Source: Burkholderia anthina
GTDB taxonomy: Bacteria > Pseudomonadota > Gammaproteobacteria > Burkholderiales > Burkholderiaceae
Assembly: GCF_902498995.1 (NCBI RefSeq)
Contig: NZ_CABVLY010000017.1
Coordinates: 124,001 to 188,000, forward strand
Direction of reading: 5' to 3'
DNA: 64,000 nucleotides
Made by a program: the position numbers and the translations under genes. Every line of letters begins with the position of its first letter. The stretch's first letter is position 1. Of the stretch, positions 31,981-42,153 are shown piece by piece. Below the pieces are notes generated by a model that did no database searches, was not told the origin of the DNA, and saw nothing but the letters and a program-made list of their open reading frames with translations.

Positions 31981-34900
31981 ATGAAAGTGACGAAGCTGTT
32001 TTCCGCGATCGGTACGGTTTTTATCGTGCTGGGCATGCAAAATGCATCGGCTGAAAGCTCGCCGGTGGAAGTGCTCCCTCAAAGTGCGATCGAGGAAGAC
32101 GAATCCGATGAGCGCTCGAAAAGGGATTCGAATGCAATAGAGGATGAAGGTGATTTGAATCGAATGACTGGTTCTAGAGCCGCTGGCGTTGCGTACGATT
32201 ACGTGCTCGGCGATCGAATTACCATTGGCAACGGCGCGGTGGTTTCGACGGATCCCTCGGTCGTCTCGGGTGTGGCTATCGGCACGGACGCACGTGTTCT
32301 GGGCGATGGCGGCATCGCAATCGGGAAAGGCGCCAGCGCCGGTACGGGCTCGGGGATGGCGGACACCATCGCCATTGGCGGAAATGCAATTACGACCGGA
32401 TATCAGGGGGTCGCGATCGGGGGAGGATCGTTTGCGGGTGGTTTCAACATCGCTTTAGGTGCCAAGGCGAAAGCGGATGGTACGGGCCCATCGATTGCGA
32501 TTGGAACGAACGCGCTCGCGACGGAGTGGGACACGACGGCGTTGGGGGGCGAGGCACGAGCGACGGGACGGCGCAGTACCGCCATCGGTGCCAATACAAC
32601 GGCATCAGGCGCATTCAGCGTTGCGCTGGGCAATTACTCGGTCGCTGATGAGGATTACACGGTATCGGTCGGTTCCGATACGGCCAAGCGCCGAATCGTA
32701 AAGGTTGCAGATGGAACGCACGATTACGACGCCGTCAACCTCAAGCAATTGAACGTGGTCGATGCGGCAGTGTCCGAGCTGGCGGTGGAGGCGACTCAGA
32801 CGCAGCAGAAATTCAGTAGCGTCGATGCCGCCCTGAAGAAGCTGCGGGAAGGACAAGATGGCCTGTTGCAGACGGGCGTCTGGAGTTCCGACGTCGTGGC
32901 GCCCAATGCGAGCGGGAGCATGGCGCTTGCCGGCGGAAGCGGTGCGCAGGCGCTCGGCGCGTACTCGACCTCGTTCGGTACCGGCAGTATGGCCGCGCAT
33001 GAGGCCAGCACGGCAATCGGCTATCAAAGTAGCGCGCGGACGCAGAGTCTGGCTGGCGATCATGCCACGGCCATCGGGGCATACGCCAACGCCGCGGGAA
33101 CCTATACCACCGCGGTGGGTGCCAATGCCGCCGCGACGAAATACTATGCGACGGCCGTGGGCGCAGGCGCAAAAGCAAGCGGCGAAAACGGTGTTGCAGT
33201 CGGTGTGTTCGCAACAGCGCAGGGCTGGAACAGCGTAGCGCTGGGACATGGTTCCGTGGCGGACGGCGACAATACGGTATCGGTCGGCTCGTCGCTATTG
33301 AAGCGCAAGATCGTGAATGTCGCTGACGGCGTATTGAGCGCGGACAGTACCGATGCGGTCACGGGCAAGCAACTGAACGCGACGAACGCGAACGTGTCGT
33401 CGCTGGGTGATCGGGTGACGACGAATGTGGGCGATATATCGAATCTGAAAGGTCAGATAGCATCGAGTGTTTCGTACGACGATGGGCAAAAGAATGTGAT
33501 CACGCTGGGCGGCACGAGTGGCACCGAACGCGCGACCGACCCGGTGCGGTTGAGGAACGTGGCCGATGGCGTGGAAGATCACGACGCCGTGAACCTCAAG
33601 CAATTGAAAGCGGCAGGGATTGTGGACGACGGCGAGGGCGGCCAACTGACGTCGCGGGCGGTTACGTACGACAGCGAGTTGAAGAATGCGGTGACGCTGG
33701 GGGGCGTGGATGCGCCGGATGGCGTGCGATTGTCGAATGTGGCGGACGGTGTTCAGGATACCGACGCGGTGAACCTGAAGCAACTGAGCGCAACGAACGC
33801 GAACGTGTCGTCGCTGGATGAACGGGTGACGACGAATGCGGGCGATATATCGAATCTGGAAGATCGGATGGCATCGAGTGTTTCGTACGACGATGCGCAG
33901 AAGAATGTGATCACGCTGGGCGGTGCGAGCGGCGCCGAGCCGGTGCGGTTGAGGAACGTGGCCGATGGCGTGGAAGATCACGACGCCGTGAACCTCAAGC
34001 AATTGAAAGCGGCGGGGATCGTGGACGACGGCGAGGGCGGCCAACTGACGTCGCGGGCGGTTACGTACGACAGCGAGTTGAAGAATGCGGTGACGCTGGG
34101 GGGCGTGGATGCGCCGGATGGCGTGCGATTGTCGAATGTGGCGGACGGTGTTCAGGATACCGATGCGGTGAACCTGAAGCAACTGAGCGCAACGAATGCG
34201 AACGTGTCGTCGCTGGATGAACGGGTGACGACGAATGCGGGCGATATATCGAATCTGGAAGATCGGATGGCATCGAGTGTTTCATACGACGATGCGCAGA
34301 AGAATGTGATCACGCTGGGCGGTGCGAGCGGCGCCGAGCCGGTGCGGTTGAGGAACGTGGCCGATGGCGTGGAGGATCACGACGCCGTGAACGTCAAGCA
34401 GTTGAAAGCGGCGGGGATCGTGGACGATGGTGACGACGGGCAACTGACATCGCGAATTGTCGTGTACGACGATGCGCAGAAAAACACCGTGACGCTGGGT
34501 GGGGGCGCGCGTAACGGTGCAGTTACCGTGACCAACCTCGAGAAAGGGGCGCTCTCGGCGAGCAGTTCCGATGCCGTGAACGGGTCGCAATTGCATGGCG
34601 TTGCATCCAGCATCGCGAGGATGATCAGCGCAGATGCGGTCGTCGGCGAAGACGGTAGTCTTATTGCGTCTATCGAGGTCAACGGCGATCGCTACAGGAC
34701 GGTCGAGGACGCCATTCAGGCCGCTGCGGCATCGGCCGCGACGGACTCCATGGCGGTGAAGTACGACGACGAAAGCCGCGCGAGCGTCACGCTCGGCGGC
34801 ACCGGGGCAACTGCGCCGATCGTGTTGTCGAACGTGGCGAACGGCGTGAACCAGTACGATGCGGTGAATTTCGGTCAACTGAGCGAACTTGCCAACAAGG

Positions 34901-35406
34901 TCGAGGGTGTACAGGATCGCGTGAGCATTCTTGAACAGGCGCCGGCCGGCGATTCGGGCGGTTCGGCCGGCGCAGGCGGTTCGATCGGCTGGGATCTCGA
35001 TGCCGGCGGCGAGAAGATCACCAACGTTGGCAATGCGACCGAGAAGAGCGATGCTGTCAACCTGGGGCAGATGAACGATGCGATTCAGGCAAGCGTCGGC
35101 CTGCCTGCGGGAACGACGGCCAAGGACTACACGGATCAGCAGATCCAGGGTGTTCGCGGCCAGATCAACGACGTGTCGAAGAACGCATATTCCGGCATTG
35201 CCGCGGCCACTGCGCTGACGATGATTCCGGGTGTCGATCCGGGCAAGACGTTGTCGTTCGGTATCGGCGGCGCGACCTACAAGGGCTACCAGGCGGTGGC
35301 GCTCGGTGGCGAAGCCCGCATCAACCAGAACCTGAAGGTGAAGGGGGGTGTCGGTCTGTCGAGCGGTGGCAACACCGTGGGAATGGGTGCTTCGTACCAG
35401 TGGTAA
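31981..35406 (+). CDS. YadA-like trimeric autotransporter adhesin
   Basis: A 1141-aa surface adhesin. Order: signal peptide (TKLFSAIGTVFIVLGMQNASA); head with YadA-type repeats (AIGTDARVLGDGGIAIGKGA, ALGNYSVADEDYTVSVGS) in two blocks at about 75-235 and 310-440. Next is a stalk of neck units (VADGVEDHDAVNLKQL) and FxG-like strands. The C-terminal anchor (from about 1020) has NAYSGIAAATALTMIPGVDP and ends GMGASYQW, with the terminal aromatic of a beta-barrel signal. The stalk contains tandem 133-residue units. TTG at 31963 would add six residues. Three chains form one pore and fibre; adhesion to host or matrix is the usual role. Confidence 0.94.
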   Translation: MKVTKLFSAIGTVFIVLGMQNASAESSPVEVLPQSAIEEDESDERSKRDSNAIEDEGDLNRMTGSRAAGVAYDYVLGDRITIGNGAVVSTDPSVVSGVAIGTDARVLGDGGIAIGKGASAGTGSGMADTIAIGGNAITTGYQGVAIGGGSFAGGFNIALGAKAKADGTGPSIAIGTNALATEWDTTALGGEARATGRRSTAIGANTTASGAFSVALGNYSVADEDYTVSVGSDTAKRRIVKVADGTHDYDAVNLKQLNVVDAAVSELAVEATQTQQKFSSVDAALKKLREGQDGLLQTGVWSSDVVAPNASGSMALAGGSGAQALGAYSTSFGTGSMAAHEASTAIGYQSSARTQSLAGDHATAIGAYANAAGTYTTAVGANAAATKYYATAVGAGAKASGENGVAVGVFATAQGWNSVALGHGSVADGDNTVSVGSSLLKRKIVNVADGVLSADSTDAVTGKQLNATNANVSSLGDRVTTNVGDISNLKGQIASSVSYDDGQKNVITLGGTSGTERATDPVRLRNVADGVEDHDAVNLKQLKAAGIVDDGEGGQLTSRAVTYDSELKNAVTLGGVDAPDGVRLSNVADGVQDTDAVNLKQLSATNANVSSLDERVTTNAGDISNLEDRMASSVSYDDAQKNVITLGGASGAEPVRLRNVADGVEDHDAVNLKQLKAAGIVDDGEGGQLTSRAVTYDSELKNAVTLGGVDAPDGVRLSNVADGVQDTDAVNLKQLSATNANVSSLDERVTTNAGDISNLEDRMASSVSYDDAQKNVITLGGASGAEPVRLRNVADGVEDHDAVNVKQLKAAGIVDDGDDGQLTSRIVVYDDAQKNTVTLGGGARNGAVTVTNLEKGALSASSSDAVNGSQLHGVASSIARMISADAVVGEDGSLIASIEVNGDRYRTVEDAIQAAAASAATDSMAVKYDDESRASVTLGGTGATAPIVLSNVANGVNQYDAVNFGQLSELANKVEGVQDRVSILEQAPAGDSGGSAGAGGSIGWDLDAGGEKITNVGNATEKSDAVNLGQMNDAIQASVGLPAGTTAKDYTDQQIQGVRGQINDVSKNAYSGIAAATALTMIPGVDPGKTLSFGIGGATYKGYQAVALGGEARINQNLKVKGGVGLSSGGNTVGMGASYQW
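33457..34455 (+). repeat. Tandem 399-bp stalk repeats in the trimeric autotransporter
   Basis: Copy 1 spans 33457-33867 (411 bp, with 12 extra bases encoding four residues near TERATD). Copy 2 spans 33868-34266 (399 bp), and a partial copy 3 spans 34267-34455. Copies are nearly identical at the DNA level, including silent sites, which shows recent duplication or gene conversion. Each unit encodes 133 residues made of two neck-type modules. Confidence 0.9.
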
Positions 35407-35442
35407 TGCAGCGAGGCGGCGGTTCGTGCCGCTTCCGCCCGC

Positions 35443-35476
35443 AAACGGGAGAGGGCTTCGGGCCTCTCCCGTTTTT
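35443..35476 (+). terminator. Rho-independent terminator of the trimeric autotransporter
   Basis: A 12-bp stem (AAACGGGAGAGG at 35443-35454 with CCTCTCCCGTTT at 35463-35474) and an 8-base loop, followed by further T residues, begins 36 bases after the stop codon. Confidence 0.92.
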
Positions 35477-35564
35477 CACATCCTCCAAACCGACGCGTGT
35501 TTCCCGTCTTCCCGACAGGCGTCCACGGTCGGCATGACGATGCGCTGATTGCCTCGACGAGGCG

Positions 35565-35599
35565 ATTTTTCATAAGATTTTATGGATCTTATGAAAAAT
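35565..35599. promoter_or_regulatory. Perfect 14-bp AT-rich inverted repeat
   Basis: ATTTTTCATAAGAT (35565-35578) and ATCTTATGAAAAAT (35586-35599) are exact inverted copies around the 7-base spacer TTTATGG. It is too AT-rich to be an efficient terminator stem and looks like an operator for a dimeric regulator, or a symmetrical scar. It lies in a gene-free region. Confidence 0.6.
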
Positions 35600-36304
35600 A
35601 TACTTTTTAAATAACTCTATCCTGTGTGTAACGGTACGCTTGCACGTTGACGACGTCGGGTTCCGGTCTCGGCCGTCATGAAAAATGCCAGAAAGTGATG
35701 ACGATTCCCGAACCGGAATCTTGTGACGGCGACGGGCCCCGAAATGTCTCCGGCTTGCATATTCCTTGCCGTTTTCGTGCAACGGGGAGTGCTTGAATGC
35801 TTTTCAATCGTATGAAGGAATCCGTTTGGACAACGAGCGGCAACCCATGCGGAAACCCGGATAGCGCTCGTGGAGTGGATCAACGCACGTGTCGCCCATC
35901 GACATTACGCTCGTCGTAGTGGGGGCGGTTGCCTCGGCGCGCTGTAACGCCCCGATCCGGCGGGCTTCGGCGTCGGCCGTTGTCGCTCGATCTGAATGAT
36001 GGAGCGGCAAGCCGGAAGATTGAACGATGCACGGAATTTTTGCGGAACCTGAGAAATTCAGAGAAATAGAGTGGGCCGGATAATAGATTGAAATATTCAA
36101 TTTCCGATGAGATCGACATCCCCGTCAATATTGGGGTTGTATGATTAAAAAATAACGTTACAGAGAGGAAGACGTGATCGTCGGAGGCTTGCTCTGGCGG
36201 TGGGTGGCCGGTCCACGTCGAACCAGGATCGACGCATGAGCCGCGCCGGGGCCGGCGCGTCGTTCGAGCGGTTCGGCGGCGAGATATGAAAAGGAGACAG
36301 GGGC

Positions 36305-38707
36305 ATGCGTCACTGGATGAATCTTCCTGCCGGAAAAACGATCAGGTTACGCAGCCCGTTTGCCGTTGTTCTGGTCGTTGCGCTCGCGGCAGCGGCGAGC
36401 ACGCCGAGGTTCGAGTCGCTGTTCAGTTCCTTCGATCAGTTGCACTTCGATGCGACGGCACTCGTGTTCGCGAATCGTAGTTCGGATCGTGTCGTGCTGA
36501 TCAGCAAGGGGGAGGGGAGCCTGCGAGAACTGGGGCGGGAAAGCGTGTTCTCGCCGGCCACGAACGCTCAGTTGATCGATCGCCTGTCCGGCGCGGCCAG
36601 TATCGTGTTCGATATTCCGCTGCCTGCTCGAGAGCAATACGACGACACGTTTTTCGATGCCATCGCCCGCAACAAACGGGTCGTCGTCGGTCTTCCGTCG
36701 ACGGATACCGACATGAGCGGCAAGCTGTTGCTGCCGCTGCCGGAGCCTGCGCCGGAAGTCGCCGCCGCGATTGGTCAGCGTGACGTCACGATCGGACATT
36801 ACGGCGTCGTCACCGGCTTCGTACCCTATCGAACGATCGATAACCGGGTCTATCCGCATGTATCGCTCGAGGCGATCGGGGTGGCGGGGCTCGGCGGGAT
36901 GCTGCCCGATTTTCACCGCTACGAATTTCTACAGACCACGGCGATTGGCAAGCGGCCCCGGCAATCGGTGCTGCTGATGCTGCCTCGCGTGAAATCGGTC
37001 GAAACCTATTCGTTCGCCGATGTCGTAAAGGGGCGGATTCCGACGTCGGCTTTCGACGGCAAGATCGTGTTCATCGGCCATGCGATCTATCGACCGTTGG
37101 GGGAATATAACGTCTCGTCGTTGAACGACTATGTCGTGAACGGTGCCCAGCTCGACGCGATGATCACGTCCGCCGTGCTCAACGACGATATCGTGAGCGA
37201 GATACCGCCGGTTTCGCAACTGCTGGTCGATCCAGTACTGGCACTGGGCATGCTGCTGATTTGCTGGCTGACGAAGACCCGCAACCTTCATACCTACGCG
37301 CTGGCCTGGGGCATCTGTATTTTCGCGACGTCGACCGTCTTGCTGGGCCTGTTTCGCGTTTGGATTCCCATTGGATCGGCACTTGCCATATGCGTGGTCG
37401 TCTACAGCTATTTCGCCTGGAGCCAACTGCTCGGCATGCATCGTTTGCTGCATCGCGAAATCAGTCGGCTCCGAGAGCTTTCGTCGAGCATCGGCGTCGT
37501 GCGCATGTCGGATGAGGATTCGCATGGCGCGATCGAGTCCAACCTGCTGGACGAAGTCAAGTTGGCCATGCAGCAAATCCGGGAATGGCAGGAGGCATAC
37601 GTCGGCGTCATCAACATGCTGCCCTATCCGATCGTTCTCGTACGCGGCAGAAAGCTCGTCTTGTGGAACAACAGCGCGGCCGAGCTACTTGGCGAAACCG
37701 TGACCGATTCAGGCGGCATCCACGCAGGCGAAAAGCCGAAGCTGGAGGCCGTGCTCGAACAGTTCGCCGCGCAGGGGCTCGGCGAGGCGCCGGCGCAGGA
37801 GCGCGAGATGGTTCTGAACGACAGGGAGTACATGCTTGTCAACGTACCCTTCGCTCAGTTTTCGCCGTTGTCCGTGCAGGAGGACGCAGCACACCTGATA
37901 TGCCTCGTCGATGTCGACGATCTGAAGAAATCGGTGACGCACGACCGGCAGGCGCTGCGCCATATCGCGCACGATCTGCGCAACCCGCTTACGACCATTC
38001 TTGCGCTCATCGAGCAGCAGAGCATCGGGATGCAGGATTCGCTGACGGGCGTGCATGACGAGAAATTCATGCACGACTTGAGGCGTCTGGTTGGATACAG
38101 TCTCCGAATGGCACAGGATTTCATGCAGCTTTCCCGGGCAGAAGTACTGGATCCGGCGACGTTCTCGATGGTGGATGTCGCCGACCTTGTCGACGAGGCG
38201 GTCGACCAGGTCGGCGCATTTGCCGAAGCCAGGTCGGTCCGGCTGGTGCTGCATCAAAAGACGGACGAGGCCATCTGGATCGACGGCAATCGAGACATGT
38301 TGCAGCGCGCGGTCATCAACGTGCTCGACAACGCGATCAAATACTCGACGGAAAACACGGTCGTCGATGTCACGCTGGAGCGTGACCCGCATCGTGCCGA
38401 AAGCCGTCATGTGCTCGTGCGCGTGGCGGATCATGGCATCGGCATTCCGCAGGAGGCGATTCCGCTCCTGTGCGAACCGTTTTTCCAGGTGGACGGCAAG
38501 CGCCGGGACGTTGCCGCCGGTGTCGGCCTCGGGCTGTCCTTCGTCCGAGCTGTGATCGGTCGGCATGGCGGCTCGATCTCGATCGAGAGCGAGGTCGGGC
38601 AAGGAACGTCCGTCGCGCTTTCGTTGCCGATCGCGACGGATTCCATTGTCGCCGGTGACGACGAGCCGGCCGGAACGGCGGCGCCGTCGTTGCCGAAAGC
38701 GCCCTGA
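36305..38707 (+). CDS. CHASE2-domain sensor histidine kinase
   Basis: An 800-aa inner-membrane kinase. An N-terminal helix (about 18-34) is followed by a periplasmic CHASE2 domain (about 40-300, with ASIVFDIPLPAREQYDD and SAFDGKIVFIGHAIYRPLGEY). Then come three helices (about 312-380), a PAS-like domain (about 430-530), HisKA with His556 (RHIAHDLRNPLTTIL), and HATPase with the N, G1 and G2 boxes (AVINVLDNAIKYST, ADHGIGIPQEAI, GVGLGLSFVRAVI). No regulator gene is adjacent on this strand; the orphan OmpR-type regulator at 27973 is a possible partner. Confidence 0.94.
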   Translation: MRHWMNLPAGKTIRLRSPFAVVLVVALAAAASTPRFESLFSSFDQLHFDATALVFANRSSDRVVLISKGEGSLRELGRESVFSPATNAQLIDRLSGAASIVFDIPLPAREQYDDTFFDAIARNKRVVVGLPSTDTDMSGKLLLPLPEPAPEVAAAIGQRDVTIGHYGVVTGFVPYRTIDNRVYPHVSLEAIGVAGLGGMLPDFHRYEFLQTTAIGKRPRQSVLLMLPRVKSVETYSFADVVKGRIPTSAFDGKIVFIGHAIYRPLGEYNVSSLNDYVVNGAQLDAMITSAVLNDDIVSEIPPVSQLLVDPVLALGMLLICWLTKTRNLHTYALAWGICIFATSTVLLGLFRVWIPIGSALAICVVVYSYFAWSQLLGMHRLLHREISRLRELSSSIGVVRMSDEDSHGAIESNLLDEVKLAMQQIREWQEAYVGVINMLPYPIVLVRGRKLVLWNNSAAELLGETVTDSGGIHAGEKPKLEAVLEQFAAQGLGEAPAQEREMVLNDREYMLVNVPFAQFSPLSVQEDAAHLICLVDVDDLKKSVTHDRQALRHIAHDLRNPLTTILALIEQQSIGMQDSLTGVHDEKFMHDLRRLVGYSLRMAQDFMQLSRAEVLDPATFSMVDVADLVDEAVDQVGAFAEARSVRLVLHQKTDEAIWIDGNRDMLQRAVINVLDNAIKYSTENTVVDVTLERDPHRAESRHVLVRVADHGIGIPQEAIPLLCEPFFQVDGKRRDVAAGVGLGLSFVRAVIGRHGGSISIESEVGQGTSVALSLPIATDSIVAGDDEPAGTAAPSLPKAP

Positions 38708-38727
38708 GTGCCGTTTGTTCGGGCGGG

Positions 38728-41700
38728 TCACAGTGCGTCGACTCGTGCCGTCAGCGTGGCTTCGGCGCGCGCCCAGAGTCGCATGGCGACTGCCAGTCCT
38801 TCGGTGCGCGCGACATGCTCGATTTCGCCCAGCAGATCCGCGAGCGCGTCTTCCCGGAGCACGCGCAACGCCCCCTTGATCTTGTGAACGCGCCGCAGGA
38901 CGGCGTCGACATCGTTTGCTGCCGCTTTGTCCCGGACGACGGCGCGGTCGGCCGGCCAGCACGCGGCGAACGTTTTCCACAGTTCCCTTTCCGGCAGGAT
39001 CGCGCGCGGTGCCGCGGCATGGGTAGCTCGATGCATGGCGCGGCGATCGTGCGCCTGGCGGTCGACGGGGAGCAGCCTGACGAGCAGCGCGGCGAGTTGC
39101 TCGATCGACAGCGGCTTCTCGACGATCGCGGCGAAATCGTCCGATGCCGGCTGAGCGCCGGCGATGAGCGGAACGCTTGCGCTGACGAGCGCCACGGGTG
39201 TTGCCACGTTGATCTGTCGCAGGCGTGTCAGCAATTCGGTGCCGCACATGTCCGGCATGTTCAGATCGGTGAGAATCAGATCATAACGGTGATGCCGGCA
39301 GCATTCGATTGCGTCGACACCGTTCGGAACGTCGTCGACGTCATGGAAGCCGAGCGTACCGAGCTGTGTTATCAGTAACGTTCGGGCGACGTCGTCGTCC
39401 TCGACGACCAGTAGACGAGCGTGCCGCGCGCGAACCGGGCTCGGCGCGCTCGAGTGGCGAGGCGGCGGGGGGGCGATGCCGGTTGCCGTCGCGAGCGCCA
39501 GACGAAGTGCCGCGCGGGAGAGGGACGAGACCGCAATGCCTTCGTCCCGCGGTTCGGGCGCAAGCGGATAGGCGTCCGATAGCAGGACGATACCCGCGAG
39601 ACCGCAATCTCGCGACCTCCGTATCGATTGTCGATCGACGTCGGCGATGTCGCTGCCGGCATGCGCATAGAGCAGAATGCGACCCCGGCCGTCCGTATTG
39701 GGCAAGGCGGCCGGCGTTACGGTTTCGGCGGCGACGCCCCAGCTCGCCAGCCGCGAAAGCAGCGCGTCGCGCCACGCGTCGTCGCCGCAGCACAGCAGCA
39801 CGGAAAGCGCGAGAATCGACGTTGCGTCGCGCGGCACGGCTGCCGGAGACGCCGGCACGACGACGGGTATCTCGATGGAAAATGTGGTGCCGACGCCCGG
39901 CGTGCTCGCGACCCGGATGTCGCCTCCCATCAGACTGGTCAACCGCCTGCATAGCGACAGCCCCAGGCCCGTGCCGCCGAATCGCGTCGCGGTCGATTCG
40001 CCCACCTGCGCGAAAGGCTGGAAGAGCCGTTTCTGATCCTTTGCGGAAATACCGATGCCGGAGTCGATCACGTGCACGCAAAGTAGGCTCCGATTGCCGG
40101 CTCGGGAGAGCGTCATTTCCAATGCGACGCGGCCGGCCGAGGTGAACTTTGCCGCATTGTCGAGCAGATTCATGACGATCTGCTGCAGTCGCGAAGAATC
40201 CGAGATCACGCGCGCGGGCAGCGACGTATCCGTAAGCAGTTGCAGCTGCACGCCTTTGGCGGTCAGCGACGGCGAGATCGCCTGCGCGCAGGTTTCGGCC
40301 AGCTCGGTCGGATCGAAAGCAACATGCTCCAGCCGTAGTTCGCCGGCCTCGATCTTGGAGAAGTCGAGAACGTCGTTCAGCAGCCGGCGCAGCGCACCGA
40401 ACGATTTGCCGATCGTGTCGACCAGCATGTGTTGCGGGGGCGTCAGTGCCTGCATCGAAAGCAGTTCGAGGTTGCCTAGAGCGGCATGTAGCGGCGTGCG
40501 AATTTCGTGACTCATGGTGGCGAGGAACATCGATTTCGCATTATTGGCTGCTTCTGCATCGCACTTCGCCGAAAGCAACAGCCGCTGCATTTCCCTGTCC
40601 CGGCTGACGTCGACGAGTCCGCACAGAATCACGTCCCGTTCGTCGTATCGCGTGGCGACGAAGGTGGTTCCGATGGTGACCGGCTTGCCGCCGCTCGCGC
40701 CGACAACGATTTCGCTACGCATCACGGTTCCCTTGGCAAGCGGCGATGTGTGAACGGCGCCCCGATATTCTCGAGCGAGCGAGCGATAGAACGTCTGGGC
40801 TGCTTCCGGGGATTGGGCCAGCAACTTGCTTGCAATCGCGTTCTGCAACACGATTTCGTGCGTATTCGCGTCCAGCACGCACAGTCCGATCGGGGCCATC
40901 CCGACGATGGTCCGGTTGAATGCCTCGCTTTCGTATACGCGCCCCATCTTGCGTTGCATGGGTGTCAGCACGGATTTATCGAACGCGAGGACGAATCCCC
41001 AAAGCAGGACCATCACGGCGGTCGCGGTCAAGGCGATAACCGCCAATTCGCCGTGCAATCCGAGCAGGATGGTCGACCAGTCGAACGTGTAGACGGCGAC
41101 CCATTCGGGGCCGCGAATGCGTTGGGCGATCAGGAACGTATCGTGCGTCCGATAGATTTTCGGTTGATCGGCCGTTGCCAACGGCACGGCGAGTCGCGCC
41201 GTGTCGTTGAGCGCGAGATCGTTCTCGGCGCCGCCGGCCAAGACGGTGGCGCTGTCGCTTGAAAGCAGGAGAAACCCCGGCGCGGTGAACTGGTCGTCGA
41301 GAAAGAACGACGAGAAGTCGGCAAGCTTGATGTCGTACCCGAAAACGGCGACGTGTTTGTTGTCGTCCTTGATGAACGCGCCGTATTGAATCGTTTGCTC
41401 TCCGGTCAACGGTGAGCGATGCGGCCTGGTCCACGCGATGGGAGCGTGCTGTTTGGCGAGCGCCTCGCGAATGTCGGCGGTTTCCGCCATTGCGAGCGCA
41501 TGTCTTTCCTCGTATGGATGCTTGCTTAGGGCGGTGATTGCGTCGAACGCGGGATAGAACGCAAAGATGCGCGCCTCGGTGTCGAAGACGAAGTTTCCTT
41601 TCTTTACGCCTCTGGCGGTCGCGCGGACGCCGGGCGACAGCGACGCGGCATGCACGAGGCTCACGATTCGCGCCGCATTCGTGCGAAAGTAATCGGCGTC

Positions 41701-42132
41701 GGCCGAGACAAGCGTATAGGGCAATGCGGCGAGGTCGCCTTTCGTGACGGTCATGCCGTGGTCGCGTGCGAGCAGCCCCGCGTACTTGTCGAGCAGCGGG
41801 TGCATCGTGTTGGCGTTGACATGCCACGATTCGCGACCTTCGTGTTGCAGCACGATGCCTTGAAGATGGGATTCCGCGAGTTGAACGGCCGCCTGCACGT
41901 TATTGCGCTGATTGACGAAGGTGCTGCGCTGATCGTCGATGAAACGGTCTATGCGTGCATTGACGGAAACGGCGATCGCGATGAATATCGCGATGGTCAG
42001 CATGGCCGCGCCACCGTACAGGATAGTGCGTTGATAGGCGCCGGTAATCTCGTGCGCATGCCGCCCGTCGCGCCTGACACGCGCGATCGGGAGGAGAAGC
42101 ATCCGGGTAAGCAGGGCAAGCATGGTCGTCAA
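38728..42132 (-). CDS. Hybrid sensor histidine kinase with receiver and Hpt domains (RcsC/BvgS-like)
   Basis: An 1134-aa kinase. Two helices (about 37-58 and 360-385) enclose a large periplasmic sensor. Then come a PAS-like region (about 405-510), HisKA with His542 (TMSHEIRTPLHAALGN), and HATPase (MNLLDNAAKFTS, FGGTGLGLSLCRRLT). A degenerate receiver-like segment (about 775-880) lacks the acidic pocket and the phospho-acceptor motif. A full receiver has Asp956 (DLILTDLNMPDMCG), and the C-terminal Hpt domain has His1083 (VHKIKGALRVL). It is convergent with the CHASE2 kinase (20-base gap) and lies directly upstream of the RcsB-like regulator's stop, same strand. Confidence 0.94.
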   Translation of the reverse strand: MTTMLALLTRMLLLPIARVRRDGRHAHEITGAYQRTILYGGAAMLTIAIFIAIAVSVNARIDRFIDDQRSTFVNQRNNVQAAVQLAESHLQGIVLQHEGRESWHVNANTMHPLLDKYAGLLARDHGMTVTKGDLAALPYTLVSADADYFRTNAARIVSLVHAASLSPGVRATARGVKKGNFVFDTEARIFAFYPAFDAITALSKHPYEERHALAMAETADIREALAKQHAPIAWTRPHRSPLTGEQTIQYGAFIKDDNKHVAVFGYDIKLADFSSFFLDDQFTAPGFLLLSSDSATVLAGGAENDLALNDTARLAVPLATADQPKIYRTHDTFLIAQRIRGPEWVAVYTFDWSTILLGLHGELAVIALTATAVMVLLWGFVLAFDKSVLTPMQRKMGRVYESEAFNRTIVGMAPIGLCVLDANTHEIVLQNAIASKLLAQSPEAAQTFYRSLAREYRGAVHTSPLAKGTVMRSEIVVGASGGKPVTIGTTFVATRYDERDVILCGLVDVSRDREMQRLLLSAKCDAEAANNAKSMFLATMSHEIRTPLHAALGNLELLSMQALTPPQHMLVDTIGKSFGALRRLLNDVLDFSKIEAGELRLEHVAFDPTELAETCAQAISPSLTAKGVQLQLLTDTSLPARVISDSSRLQQIVMNLLDNAAKFTSAGRVALEMTLSRAGNRSLLCVHVIDSGIGISAKDQKRLFQPFAQVGESTATRFGGTGLGLSLCRRLTSLMGGDIRVASTPGVGTTFSIEIPVVVPASPAAVPRDATSILALSVLLCCGDDAWRDALLSRLASWGVAAETVTPAALPNTDGRGRILLYAHAGSDIADVDRQSIRRSRDCGLAGIVLLSDAYPLAPEPRDEGIAVSSLSRAALRLALATATGIAPPPPRHSSAPSPVRARHARLLVVEDDDVARTLLITQLGTLGFHDVDDVPNGVDAIECCRHHRYDLILTDLNMPDMCGTELLTRLRQINVATPVALVSASVPLIAGAQPASDDFAAIVEKPLSIEQLAALLVRLLPVDRQAHDRRAMHRATHAAAPRAILPERELWKTFAACWPADRAVVRDKAAANDVDAVLRRVHKIKGALRVLREDALADLLGEIEHVARTEGLAVAMRLWARAEATLTARVDAL

Positions 42133-42153
42133 GCGCTGTCTGGCAGGCGTGCG

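Larger units (their letters stand above)
35407..36304. other. 898-bp region without a recognised gene
   Basis: It holds the autotransporter terminator, a perfect AT-rich inverted repeat at 35565-35599 and then about 700 bases with only short overlapping minus-strand frames (35570-35782, 35617-35883, 35804-36100) that show no domain or start signal. The right part includes the kinase ribosome binding site (AAGGAGAC). Confidence 0.6.

Noticed and set aside
33295..34182. Long minus-strand frame with internal repeats
   Set aside because: Antisense of the repetitive autotransporter stalk, low-complexity His/Arg product, no start signal.
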